This document shows positions 1 through 5,450 of a DNA stretch of 9,348 nt, piece after piece. This stretch comes from JALZHR01 sp036389695. Its GTDB lineage: Bacteria; Acidobacteriota; Blastocatellia; Pyrinomonadales; Pyrinomonadaceae. Location: positions 1 through 9,348 of the forward strand of contig DASVWG010000414.1 of NCBI GenBank assembly GCA_036389695.1, written 5' to 3'. The translations under genes and the position numbers were made by a program. The notes under the pieces were generated by a model, which was not told the DNA's origin, did no database searches, and saw only the letters and a program-made list of their open reading frames with translations. Within the stretch, counting starts at the first letter, position 1, and each line of letters begins with the position of its first letter.

Positions 1-461
1 CGCGGAGCTTTCAGGGAAAAACCTCGCTCGTCGCGGAACTGGTCAGGCGCGGAGCGGTTTATTATTCGGATGAATACGCGATTTTCGATATTGAAGGCTG
101 CGTCCATCCTTTTCCGAAAACTCTCTCCATAAGGGGCGAGATTGACGAATACACGCAGAAAGAATATCCGGTGGAAGCTTTCGGCGGCGTGGCGGGCGAA
201 AAAAAAATACCCGTGGGAATGATTCTGTTCACCGGATTTAAGGCGGATGCGGAGTGGAAACCGCAGGTGCTGAGCGCCGGACAGGGAATTCTGGAAATAT
301 TGGAACACGTCGTTCCAATCAGATTTAATCCAAAATTTTCCATTAAAGTCTTGAATCAAGTGGCAAATCGTGCCATAATCGCAAAGACTTTACGTGATGA
401 TGTCTCAAAGTCAGCGGATTTAATCTTGGATTTTTTTGAATCCGAGTGTATAAAAAAATAG
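1..461 (+). CDS. HPr kinase-like (HprK-fold) P-loop kinase, 5' end outside window
   Basis: This is the 3' part (152 codons, frame starting at base 3) of a P-loop protein of the HPr serine kinase/phosphorylase-like family. The first visible residues RSFQGKTSLV look like the end of a Walker A loop (usually G-x-S-x-x-GKT). They are followed by YYSDEYAIFD and VHPFPKTLSIR, a pattern I recognise from HprK-like proteins encoded next to PqqD genes. The known HprK family phosphorylates a serine on HPr, and relatives in lasso-peptide clusters phosphorylate the peptide. The substrate here is unknown. The stop at 459-461 is 52 nt before the pqqD-like gene on the same strand, so co-transcription is likely. 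GC content falls from about 53% (bases 1-300) to about 35% (301-461), counted by hand. Family assignment is fairly sure; role is inference. Confidence 0.75.
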   Translation, partial: RSFQGKTSLVAELVRRGAVYYSDEYAIFDIEGCVHPFPKTLSIRGEIDEYTQKEYPVEAFGGVAGEKKIPVGMILFTGFKADAEWKPQVLSAGQGILEILEHVVPIRFNPKFSIKVLNQVANRAIIAKTLRDDVSKSADLILDFFESECIKK

Positions 462-501
462 TATTTGCAATTTTGGTCTTGAAAAACTTGTTCTATTTGC
501 C

Positions 502-508
502 GGAGGAG
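502..508 (+). promoter_or_regulatory. Strong Shine-Dalgarno of the pqqD-like gene
   Basis: GGAGGAG lies 5 nt before the ATG at 514. It is the best ribosome binding site in the left part of the window and fixes the start of the PqqD-family protein. Confidence 0.75.
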
Positions 509-513
509 AAATT

Positions 514-1005
514 ATGAATAACTCGCAGAATCCAATCGCCCGACAGGACGGATTGGTCATACAGGAAATGCCCAATGAGGTTTTGGTCTACGATACAAAC
601 ACCAATAAAGCGCATTGTTTGAATCAAACGGCGGCTTTTATTTGGAAATCGTGCGACGGAAAAAATTCCGTCAGAGACATTTCCGGTCTCGTCGAAAACG
701 AATTCGGCGGGGCGGTCAATGAAGATTTCGTTTGGCTGGCGATTGACCAGTTGAACAAAGATAATCTTTTACAGGAAAAAGTTGATTCCAAGTTCGAAGG
801 CGTTTCCCGCCGCGAGGTCATCAGAAAGATTGGCTTAATGTCGGTCATCGCTTTGCCGGTCGTCGCTTCGCTAGCCGTGCCCAACACGGTCTTAGCGGTC
901 GCGTCGTGCGCCAATGTGCCTTGTAACCTGACCGGCGCGCCGCCGGTGACCTGTAATTCGCCGTGCGTCTGCAGCCAGCCGACCGGTCCCGGAATCTGCC
1001 AATAA
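514..1005 (+). CDS. PqqD-family (RRE) protein with internal Tat-like segment and Cys-rich tail
   Basis: The protein has 163 residues; typical PqqD is about 90. Residues 1-90 resemble the PqqD/RRE winged-helix fold: EVLVYDTNTNKAHCLNQTAA followed by the IWKSCDG strand/helix, a helical VRDISGLVENEF segment and LLQE. In RiPP pathways this domain binds the leader peptide of the precursor. Residues 98-104 are SRREVIR, matching the twin-arginine consensus. Residues 106-131 form one hydrophobic segment ending VLAVAS-C, which offers both an AVA signal-peptidase I site (128-130) and a lipobox-like VAS-C (129-132). The last 32 residues hold six cysteines at 132, 137, 147, 151, 153 and 162, and are rich in Pro, Gly and Thr. 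A kinase lies upstream and a nucleotidyltransferase downstream. PqqD domain: confident. Export or processing of the tail: inference. Confidence 0.82.
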   Translation: MNNSQNPIARQDGLVIQEMPNEVLVYDTNTNKAHCLNQTAAFIWKSCDGKNSVRDISGLVENEFGGAVNEDFVWLAIDQLNKDNLLQEKVDSKFEGVSRREVIRKIGLMSVIALPVVASLAVPNTVLAVASCANVPCNLTGAPPVTCNSPCVCSQPTGPGICQ

Positions 1006-1030
1006 TCATAAAATTTAAAAAAACAGCCAG

Positions 1031-1062
1031 GAGCGGTGAGAAGATAACTCTCGCCGCTCTTT
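1031..1062 (+). terminator. Stem-loop terminator or attenuator after the pqqD-like gene
   Basis: An 11-bp stem pairs GAGCGGTGAGA (1031-1041) with TCTCGCCGCTC (1049-1059), with one G-U wobble and a 7-nt loop. TTTCATTTT follows. The T-run is short and broken by a C and an A, so termination may be partial, leaving reduced read-through to the nucleotidyltransferase gene at 1087. Confidence 0.7.
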
Positions 1063-1086
1063 CATTTTGCAGTATTTATCCATAGA

Positions 1087-1998
1087 ATGGATAAAAACGA
1101 GATGGTTTCTTCCGAACTCAGCAAAGAGCAGAACGATTTCTATTGGCTGACCCTGCAGAATCGCGTCAACGAATTAAAAATCTCAGAGGCTTTCGAGTTT
1201 ATGGAAAGCCACGGCTTCCAGCCGATTCTGATCAAAGGCTGGTCGGTCGCGCGCTATTATCCGAATGTTTGGGAAAGGCGTTTTATAGATATCGATTTAT
1301 GCGTCGCGCCGGAGGATTTCGAACGGGCGAAAAAACTTTCGGGAATGCCTGAAGGACTAAAGCATAACATAGACTTACATAAAGGTTTAAGACACTTGGA
1401 CACGGTTCAGTGGAAAGACCTTTTTGCTAATTCCGAGACGGTTAAAATCGAGAATACATTAATCAGAACGCTGCGCGCGGAAGATCACCTGCGCGTGCTT
1501 TGCGTTCACTGGCTGGCGGACGGCGGAGCTTATAAGGACAGGCTCCGGGACATCTATTATCTCGTCAAAAATCGACCGGACGATTTTGATTGGGATAGAT
1601 GTTTAAATATCGTCGCCCCGAAGCGTCGAAAATGGATTGTTTGCTGCATAGGGCTCGCGCATAAATATCTTGAACTGGATTTGGAAGACACGCCGATTGC
1701 CGTGGAAGCGAAAAACATTCCTGCGTGGCTTATCAAAACCGTGGAAAGAGAATGGCGGACGGAAGTTAAGCTAAGACCTCTGCAAAATTGCCTGCACGAC
1801 CGGAAGCTTTTCTGGCAGCAAATAAAAAAAAGAATTCCGCCGAATCCTCTGCAGGCGACAATTGAAATGGAAGGCGAGTTTAACGACCAGCCGAGAGCTT
1901 TTTATCAAATCGCCAATGTCTTTACGCGCCTTTTTCCGGCAGTCGGGCGAATCGCCCGGAGACTTTCGCAAAATTTCAAAGCGGGAAATGAAAAATAG
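1087..1998 (+). CDS. Nucleotidyltransferase family protein (NTP_transf_5 type)
   Basis: This 303-residue protein has the signature of the family-5 nucleotidyltransferases (Pfam PF14907, polymerase-beta-like fold). LIKGWSVARYY (48-58) gives the KG motif. ERRFIDIDLCV (63-73) carries the metal-binding D68-x-D70 pair. Further on, LRAEDHLRVLCVHWLADGG (129-147) and the LRDIYYLV helix (153-160) match the family's helical C-terminal half. The family is thought to transfer a nucleotide or nucleotide sugar. A member in a lasso-peptide cluster acts on a phosphorylated peptide, which fits the kinase at the left end of this window. The ATG at 1087 has no clear Shine-Dalgarno; ATG 1102 (residue 6) is an alternative start. 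The gene overlaps tsaB by 11 nt. Family: good confidence; substrate unknown. Confidence 0.8.
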   Translation: MDKNEMVSSELSKEQNDFYWLTLQNRVNELKISEAFEFMESHGFQPILIKGWSVARYYPNVWERRFIDIDLCVAPEDFERAKKLSGMPEGLKHNIDLHKGLRHLDTVQWKDLFANSETVKIENTLIRTLRAEDHLRVLCVHWLADGGAYKDRLRDIYYLVKNRPDDFDWDRCLNIVAPKRRKWIVCCIGLAHKYLELDLEDTPIAVEAKNIPAWLIKTVEREWRTEVKLRPLQNCLHDRKLFWQQIKKRIPPNPLQATIEMEGEFNDQPRAFYQIANVFTRLFPAVGRIARRLSQNFKAGNEK

Positions 1999-2647
1999 AG
2001 AGCGGATTATTTTAGCCATCGAAACCGCATTGCATCCGGGCGGCGTTTCGATTTTAGAAGGCGCGTCGGAAATCGATTTTTGGGTCAGCGGCGCGGAAGC
2101 TTCGCGCTCGGAAGATTTATTGCCAGTCATCTCGGATTTATTGAAGAAAAACCAAATTCATCAAAAACAGATTGATTTAATCGGCGTTTCCAGAGGACCC
2201 GGAAGCTTTACGGGCGTCCGCGTCGGTCTGGCGACGGCGAAAGGCTTGGCTTTGGGAATCGGCTGCGAATGCGTCGGCGTCTCGACGCTCGAAGCTTTAG
2301 CCGCTTCGTCTGAAACGAAAGGAAAAGTCAGAAGCGTCATCCGGGGCGGGCGCGATGAAGCTTTCTACCAGGATTTTTATTTTGCGGAAAACGGCGGATT
2401 ACAAAAAACGAGCGAGATTCAGATTGCGGAAGTTGAGACATTGCTTGAAGCAGACAATCTATCCGCTTTCGATGCAACAGTTTTCGATGAAAAGTTTAAA
2501 CAAAAACATTTACTTTCCGGCGACTTCTCCGACGTCAAGTTTCAGCCGCACAATCCGGCGCAATATGTCGGTTTGACGGCTCTGAAAAATTTTGAAAACG
2601 GAATTTTGGGAGAATTGCTTCCGCTGTATATTCAGACGGCGGTTTAG
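1988..2647 (+). CDS. tsaB: tRNA t6A biosynthesis protein TsaB
   Basis: TsaB is the inactive ASKHA-fold partner of TsaD. With TsaE and TsaC it is needed to form N6-threonylcarbamoyladenosine at position 37 of ANN-decoding tRNAs in the cytoplasm. The protein has 219 residues, close to the family's usual length. It begins RIILAIETALHPGGVSIL and holds the diagnostic GVSRGPGSFTGVRVGLATAK (66-85) and a GRDEAFYQDF stretch (121-130) equivalent to the usual GR-x-EVY motif. The frame stays open upstream to an ATG at 1862, but homology starts only after 1988, so the ATG at 1988 is chosen. It lies inside the end of the nucleotidyltransferase gene (11-nt overlap), which suggests translational coupling. 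rimI follows after 23 nt, the usual partner. Confidence 0.92.
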   Translation: MKNRERIILAIETALHPGGVSILEGASEIDFWVSGAEASRSEDLLPVISDLLKKNQIHQKQIDLIGVSRGPGSFTGVRVGLATAKGLALGIGCECVGVSTLEALAASSETKGKVRSVIRGGRDEAFYQDFYFAENGGLQKTSEIQIAEVETLLEADNLSAFDATVFDEKFKQKHLLSGDFSDVKFQPHNPAQYVGLTALKNFENGILGELLPLYIQTAV

Positions 2648-2670
2648 ATTGGAAAATCGACAAAAGCTTG

Positions 2671-3120
2671 ATGAAAGACATAAATTTCCGAAAAATGATT
2701 TTTGGCGATATTCCAGCCGTTCTGGAAATAGAAAAGGAATGTTTTTTGAGCCCCTGGAGCTTTGAAGGTTATCGAGACGAATTATTAAGAGATGATTCAG
2801 CGATATTTATAGCCGAAAATAAAGGCGAAATCATCGGTTTCGCAGCGACGCGTCTGATAACGTCGGCGAATGAAGGCGAGATTTTAAATATCGCGGTCAG
2901 ACGGCAGTTTCAGAATCAGGGAATCGGAACGCTTTTGCTGAAAGCAATAATAGATTTTTTTAAAACAAATAAAATCCAGAGCATCTGGCTCGAAGTGAGA
3001 AAGAGCAATTTTACGGCGCGGGAATTTTATCGCCGAAACGGATTTACATCGTGCGGCGAAAGAAAAAATTTTTATACGAGCCCGACGGAAGACGCGCTTC
3101 TCATGAAACTTAATTTATAA
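2671..3120 (+). CDS. rimI: Ribosomal protein alanine N-acetyltransferase RimI (GNAT)
   Basis: This is a 149-residue GNAT acetyltransferase. RimI transfers acetyl from acetyl-CoA to the N-terminal alanine of ribosomal protein bS18. The N-terminal ECFLSPWSFEGYRDEL (23-38) is typical of RimI. The acetyl-CoA pyrophosphate loop is Q81-N-Q-G84-I-G86 in NIAVRRQFQNQGIGTLLL. LEVRKSNFTAREFYRRNGF (107-125) contains the catalytic-type Glu108 and Tyr120. A TTG directly before the ATG (2668) would add one residue; ATG 2671 is preferred. The Shine-Dalgarno is weak (GGAAAA around 2651-2656). The gene lies just after tsaB, as in many bacteria. A broader GNAT role cannot be excluded. Confidence 0.9.
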   Translation: MKDINFRKMIFGDIPAVLEIEKECFLSPWSFEGYRDELLRDDSAIFIAENKGEIIGFAATRLITSANEGEILNIAVRRQFQNQGIGTLLLKAIIDFFKTNKIQSIWLEVRKSNFTAREFYRRNGFTSCGERKNFYTSPTEDALLMKLNL

Positions 3121-3127
3121 AACGTTC

Positions 3128-3157
3128 TTGATTCGGCAAAGAGTCTTGTATTAAAAT
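3128..3157 (+). promoter_or_regulatory. Likely sigma-70 promoter of the DUF465 gene
   Basis: TTGATT (3128-3133) and TAAAAT (3152-3157) are separated by 18 nt. The -10 matches 5 of 6 consensus bases and the -35 matches 4 of 6. Transcription would start near 3164, right at the inverted repeat of the leader, leaving an untranslated leader of about 97 nt. Assigned by eye only. Confidence 0.45.
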
Positions 3158-3164
3158 TCAGCTA

Positions 3165-3209
3165 TCAACAGAAAGATAGTCCGCGCGCGCGCGCAAAATT
3201 TTCTGTTGA
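3165..3209 (+). repeat. Inverted repeat enclosing an alternating CG run in the DUF465 leader
   Basis: TCAACAGAAA (3165-3174) is the exact reverse complement of TTTCTGTTGA (3200-3209), giving a 10-bp stem. The 25-nt loop contains CGCGCGCGCGCGC (3182-3194), which is self-complementary and prone to Z-DNA or slippage. It lies 52 nt before the start codon of the next gene. No T-run follows, so it does not look like a terminator for rimI. Confidence 0.65.
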
Positions 3210-3260
3210 GGATATTTGTCAGAAACTAAATCTAAATAAGAGAAAGGAAGATAAACCGCC

Positions 3261-3503
3261 ATGGACAGTTTAGTTATGAACAACGTGAAAGATGAATTAA
3301 TGAAGGAAAATCAGGAATTTAGAGATTTGGTGCAGCAGCATCAAAATTTTGAGAAAAGATTGAGTGAGTTGTCAAATCTGCATTATCCGAGCGACGAGGA
3401 ACAATTTGAAGAATCTCTTATAAAGAAAAAGAAACTGGCGGTCAAGGACGAAATTTACGCAATGATATTAGAATATTCCCAGAAACATAATATCAGTCAT
3501 TAG
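3261..3503 (+). CDS. DUF465 / YdcH-family small protein
   Basis: This is an 80-residue, highly charged, probably all-helical protein. ENQEFRDLVQQHQNFEKRL (16-34) and SLIKKKKLAVKDEIYAMI (52-69) match the pattern of the DUF465/YdcH family (Pfam PF04325), small two-helix hairpin proteins of unknown function. No signal peptide or membrane segment is present. AAGGAAG (3244-3250) lies 10 nt before ATG 3261; ATG 3276 (residue 6) is possible but has no better site. The gene appears to be a single transcription unit with its own promoter and a strong terminator right after it. Family is likely; no function can be given. Confidence 0.8.
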   Translation: MDSLVMNNVKDELMKENQEFRDLVQQHQNFEKRLSELSNLHYPSDEEQFEESLIKKKKLAVKDEIYAMILEYSQKHNISH

Positions 3504-3529
3504 CAAACCGGAAATAAATTTCAAATCAG

Positions 3530-3566
3530 AAAAGCGGAAGAGGAAAACTTCCGCTTTTTTATTTTT
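3530..3566. terminator. Bidirectional intrinsic terminator between convergent genes
   Basis: A perfect stem GCGGAAG (3534-3540) / CTTCCGC (3548-3554) is extended by AAAA/TTTT pairs and has a 7-nt loop. On the + strand TTTTTTATTTTT follows. On the - strand the flanking A-run gives TTTTCTG. It serves the DUF465 gene (+) and the convergent beta-propeller gene (-), whose stop codon (3559-3561) lies inside the T-run. Confidence 0.88.
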
Positions 3567-4671
3567 CGGCGCATTCCGAACCGTACGCCAGCAATCCTTT
3601 ATTGGTCGGGATAATCACGCGCCCGTGAACAAACAGCGCGCTATTGGCGGAGACGACGCTTTCGCTGAATAAAATCTGGTTGACCGGCTTGCCGTTATTT
3701 AAATCCAGAATCAGAGCGGCAACGCCGTCAATCGTCTGTAATAAAACGAAATTCTGATAAACGAGCGGTTTGCCGATGAGACGACCGGGAAGTCTCTTTT
3801 TCCAGAGCCGGTCGCCGGTTCTGGCGGCGAGAAGATAAACAAAACCGTCGTTGGAGCTGATTAAAAAATTTCCCGAAACTTCCGTAATATCGACAATCTG
3901 CGCGCCGGTGCGGGCTTTCCAAAGGGATTTGCGGTCGACGCTGCGAAACGCGGAGACGTTTCCGCCGCGGTCGCCGACCACTATCGCCGCCGCCGAAACG
4001 AAAAAATTTCCGGTCGGCGGATTTTTTAAATTTAGGTTAAAGACGCTTTCGCCGCCGTTCGCCGCAAAAGCCGTGAGCTTGTTTTCCACGCTTCCGATAA
4101 ATACCCTGTTTTCAAAAAGAAGCGGCGCGGCGGTGATTTCGGTCTGCAAATCTTTCCGGAAAATTTCCGCGCCGCCGCTTTTATCCAAAAACAGAATCTG
4201 CCCGGTTTCGGCGACCAGAACAATCGATAAACCGTTTGCCGAAATAAAAATCCGGCTCGAATCGTCGAGCGAGAGATTTTTTTGCCATTGCGTCAGACCG
4301 GTCGCCGCGCTGACGGAGCGGATCACGAATTCCGGCGCGTTTTCGTCTATAATCTTGTTGACCAGATAAAGCTTATTGTCTTCGAAAAGCGTGTTGGAGA
4401 CGATTTCGCCGCCGAATTGACTGCGCCATAAAGTTTTGCCGCCGGCGGCATCAATCGCTAATAAAGTTCCGTCGGCGAGCGTCTGAAAGATTGTCTGGCG
4501 TTCGTCGCTCTCGGGCGGGAAAGCGCTCATCTGCGCGGTTTCAAATTCCCAGCATTTTTGAAAAGGCGTGTCCCAGCCGTTTGCGGGAAGCGTCTGCGCG
4601 GGTGAAAACTGTATCAGACCAGACAAGCCGAGGAGCAGCAGACGGATTGTGAAATAAAGTTTACCGCGCAT
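3559..4671 (-). CDS. Exported PQQ-like beta-propeller repeat protein
   Basis: This 370-residue protein begins with a signal peptide: MRGK, a hydrophobic core YFTIRLLLLGLSGLIQF, and a likely cleavage after SPA (about residue 25). There is no lipobox cysteine, so it should be a soluble periplasmic or secreted protein, unlike the lipoprotein BamB. The mature part carries repeated PQQ/WD-like blade motifs: GTLLAIDAAGGKTLWRSQ (68-85), SAATGLTQWQKNL, NKLTAFAANGGESVF, RKSLWKARTGAQI and FVYLLAARTGDRLWKKRL, consistent with about seven or eight blades. Such folds act as scaffolds in outer-membrane assembly or as quinoprotein enzymes. No dehydrogenase active-site motif is seen, so a BamB-like scaffold is more likely. 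The start is ATG 4671, with AGGAA 7 nt before it, rather than the in-frame TTG at 4689. It is divergent from ssb. Confidence 0.78.
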   Translation of the reverse strand: MRGKLYFTIRLLLLGLSGLIQFSPAQTLPANGWDTPFQKCWEFETAQMSAFPPESDERQTIFQTLADGTLLAIDAAGGKTLWRSQFGGEIVSNTLFEDNKLYLVNKIIDENAPEFVIRSVSAATGLTQWQKNLSLDDSSRIFISANGLSIVLVAETGQILFLDKSGGAEIFRKDLQTEITAAPLLFENRVFIGSVENKLTAFAANGGESVFNLNLKNPPTGNFFVSAAAIVVGDRGGNVSAFRSVDRKSLWKARTGAQIVDITEVSGNFLISSNDGFVYLLAARTGDRLWKKRLPGRLIGKPLVYQNFVLLQTIDGVAALILDLNNGKPVNQILFSESVVSANSALFVHGRVIIPTNKGLLAYGSECAEK

Positions 4672-4678
4672 CGTGAAA

Positions 4679-4683
4679 TTCCT
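4679..4683 (-). promoter_or_regulatory. Shine-Dalgarno that sets the start of the beta-propeller gene
   Basis: AGGAA on the - strand ends 7 nt before ATG 4671. It lies downstream of the alternative TTG start at 4689, so the ATG, which also begins directly with the signal peptide, is the better start. Confidence 0.6.
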
Positions 4684-4694
4684 GTTCAACCCAA

Positions 4695-4724
4695 ATCTTA
4701 CAGCGTTTAAGGCGAAAATCTCAA
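4695..4724 (-). promoter_or_regulatory. Possible promoter of the beta-propeller gene
   Basis: On the - strand, TTGAGA (4724-4719) and TAAGAT (4700-4695) are spaced by 18 nt, each matching 4 or 5 of 6 consensus bases. The predicted start near 4688 gives a leader of about 17 nt that still includes the Shine-Dalgarno. Weak, by-eye call. Confidence 0.35.
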
Positions 4725-4789
4725 ATCATAAATAAGTCCGGGACTGGATTTGACCGTCATAGATTGATGAATGTAACATCTGTGAGAGT

Positions 4790-4798
4790 TGCTATAAT
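4790..4798 (+). promoter_or_regulatory. Extended -10 promoter of ssb
   Basis: TGCTATAAT is a perfect extended -10 element (TGn followed by TATAAT). No good -35 is found at 16-18 nt upstream (bases there read AATGTA), which is usual for extended -10 promoters. The predicted start near 4805 leaves a leader of about 22 nt containing the GGAG ribosome site (4814-4817). Confidence 0.7.
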
Positions 4799-4826
4799 TT
4801 ATTAGAAGAACCTGGAGAAGAATAAA

Positions 4827-5264
4827 ATGTCTTTTAACAAAATCACGATTGTCGGCAATCTCGGTCGCGACCCCGAATTGCGCTACACGCCGCAGGGCAA
4901 CGCCGTCTGCAATTTCAGCGTCGCCACCAACGAGAAAAGACGCGATAAAAACGGTGAGATGCAGGATATCACCACATGGTTTCGCATCACTCTGTGGGGC
5001 AAACAGGCGGAAAACGCTTCGAAATACCTGACGAAGGGAAGTCCGGTTTATGTCGAAGGCAGGTTAAAGGTCGAAGAATGGACCGACCGCGACGGCAAAG
5101 GTCGATACACACTGGAAGTGAACGCCACCGATATGCAGTTTATCTCCGGCGGCGGCAGAGGCGACGAAATGTCCGGCGGCGCTGACGAAACCGGTTTCGG
5201 CGATGATGCGGGCGAGCCGCTCAAAAGCTCCGCCGCGCCGACCGATGACGATATTCCGTTCTAA
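4827..5264 (+). CDS. ssb: Single-stranded DNA-binding protein SSB
   Basis: This is a 145-residue bacterial SSB, the tetrameric OB-fold protein that coats single-stranded DNA in replication, repair and recombination. The OB domain (1-107) shows NKITIVGNLGRDPELRYTPQ, VCNFSVATNEK, TTWFRITLWGKQAENASKYL, GSPVYVEGRL and YTLEVNATDMQF. A short Gly/Asp-rich linker (108-139) leads to the acidic tip DDDIPF, which binds partner proteins including DNA polymerase III chi, RecO and exonuclease I. The linker is short compared with E. coli SSB (178 residues). The start is set by GGAGAAG, 6 nt before the ATG. It stands as its own unit: divergent from the beta-propeller gene and convergent with accA. Confidence 0.96.
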   Translation: MSFNKITIVGNLGRDPELRYTPQGNAVCNFSVATNEKRRDKNGEMQDITTWFRITLWGKQAENASKYLTKGSPVYVEGRLKVEEWTDRDGKGRYTLEVNATDMQFISGGGRGDEMSGGADETGFGDDAGEPLKSSAAPTDDDIPF

Positions 5265-5280
5265 AAAGGATTTTTAAGAG

Positions 5281-5312
5281 AAAAAGCTTATAAATACCAA
5301 TAAATTATAAGC
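5281..5312 (-). terminator. AT-rich hairpin, possible terminator for the accA strand
   Basis: GCTTATAA (5286-5293) is the exact reverse complement of TTATAAGC (5305-5312), with an 11-nt loop. Read on the - strand the stem is followed by TTTTT (5285-5281), giving an intrinsic-terminator shape for transcripts coming from accA. The stem is AT-rich and thus weak. Its right edge touches the big palindrome at 5313. Confidence 0.5.
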
Positions 5313-5378
5313 ACGACAGGCAAACGATAAAGCGCAACCTCGACTAGTCGAGGTTGCGCTTTATCGTTTGCCTGTCGT
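5313..5378. repeat. Perfect 66-bp palindrome with no spacer
   Basis: The 33-nt arm 5313-5345 is the exact reverse complement of 5346-5378. The arms begin ACGACAGGCAAACGATAAAG and meet at CGACT|AGTCG. There is no mismatch and no spacer. It lies in the 186-nt gap between the convergent ssb and accA genes. As RNA it would form a near 31-bp hairpin from either strand. No T-run follows directly on the + side. It could be a transcript-end structure, a member of a repeat family, or an assembly fold-back. Confidence 0.93.
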
Positions 5379-5410
5379 TGCGTCCGATAACGAAATAGAT
5401 AATCGCTTCT

Positions 5411-5434
5411 ATATCTACCGATATATCTACCGAT
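5411..5434. repeat. Tandem 12-bp duplication
   Basis: ATATCTACCGAT occurs twice head to tail (5411-5422 and 5423-5434) in the gap before accA's stop codon. It is probably a slippage product; no role is evident. Confidence 0.85.
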
Positions 5435-5450
5435 TTTGTTATTTACAGAT

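Noticed and set aside
300..318. Inverted repeat TTGGAAC/GTTCCAA with 5-nt loop
   Set aside because: It lies inside the kinase coding region with no T-run. A 7-bp repeat can arise by chance or mark only the composition change.
1862..1987. In-frame upstream extension of tsaB to ATG 1862
   Set aside because: The extra 42 residues lie within the nucleotidyltransferase gene and show no TsaB similarity. The TsaB fold starts at RIILAIETA just after 1988.
3851..4369. Open frame of 172 codons on the + strand, antisense to the beta-propeller gene
   Set aside because: Its composition (Ser/Thr/Phe/Arg-rich) is typical of a shadow frame, and the - strand protein has a signal peptide and blade repeats.
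4750..4755. TTGACC as a -35 box for ssb
   Set aside because: It is 37 nt from the TATAAT, far outside usable spacing. The extended -10 explains the promoter without it.
5379..5450. Search for a + strand T-run making the palindrome a classical ssb terminator
   Set aside because: The bases right after the palindrome are mixed. The only T-rich part is about 55 nt away, so a canonical intrinsic terminator is not supported on the + strand.
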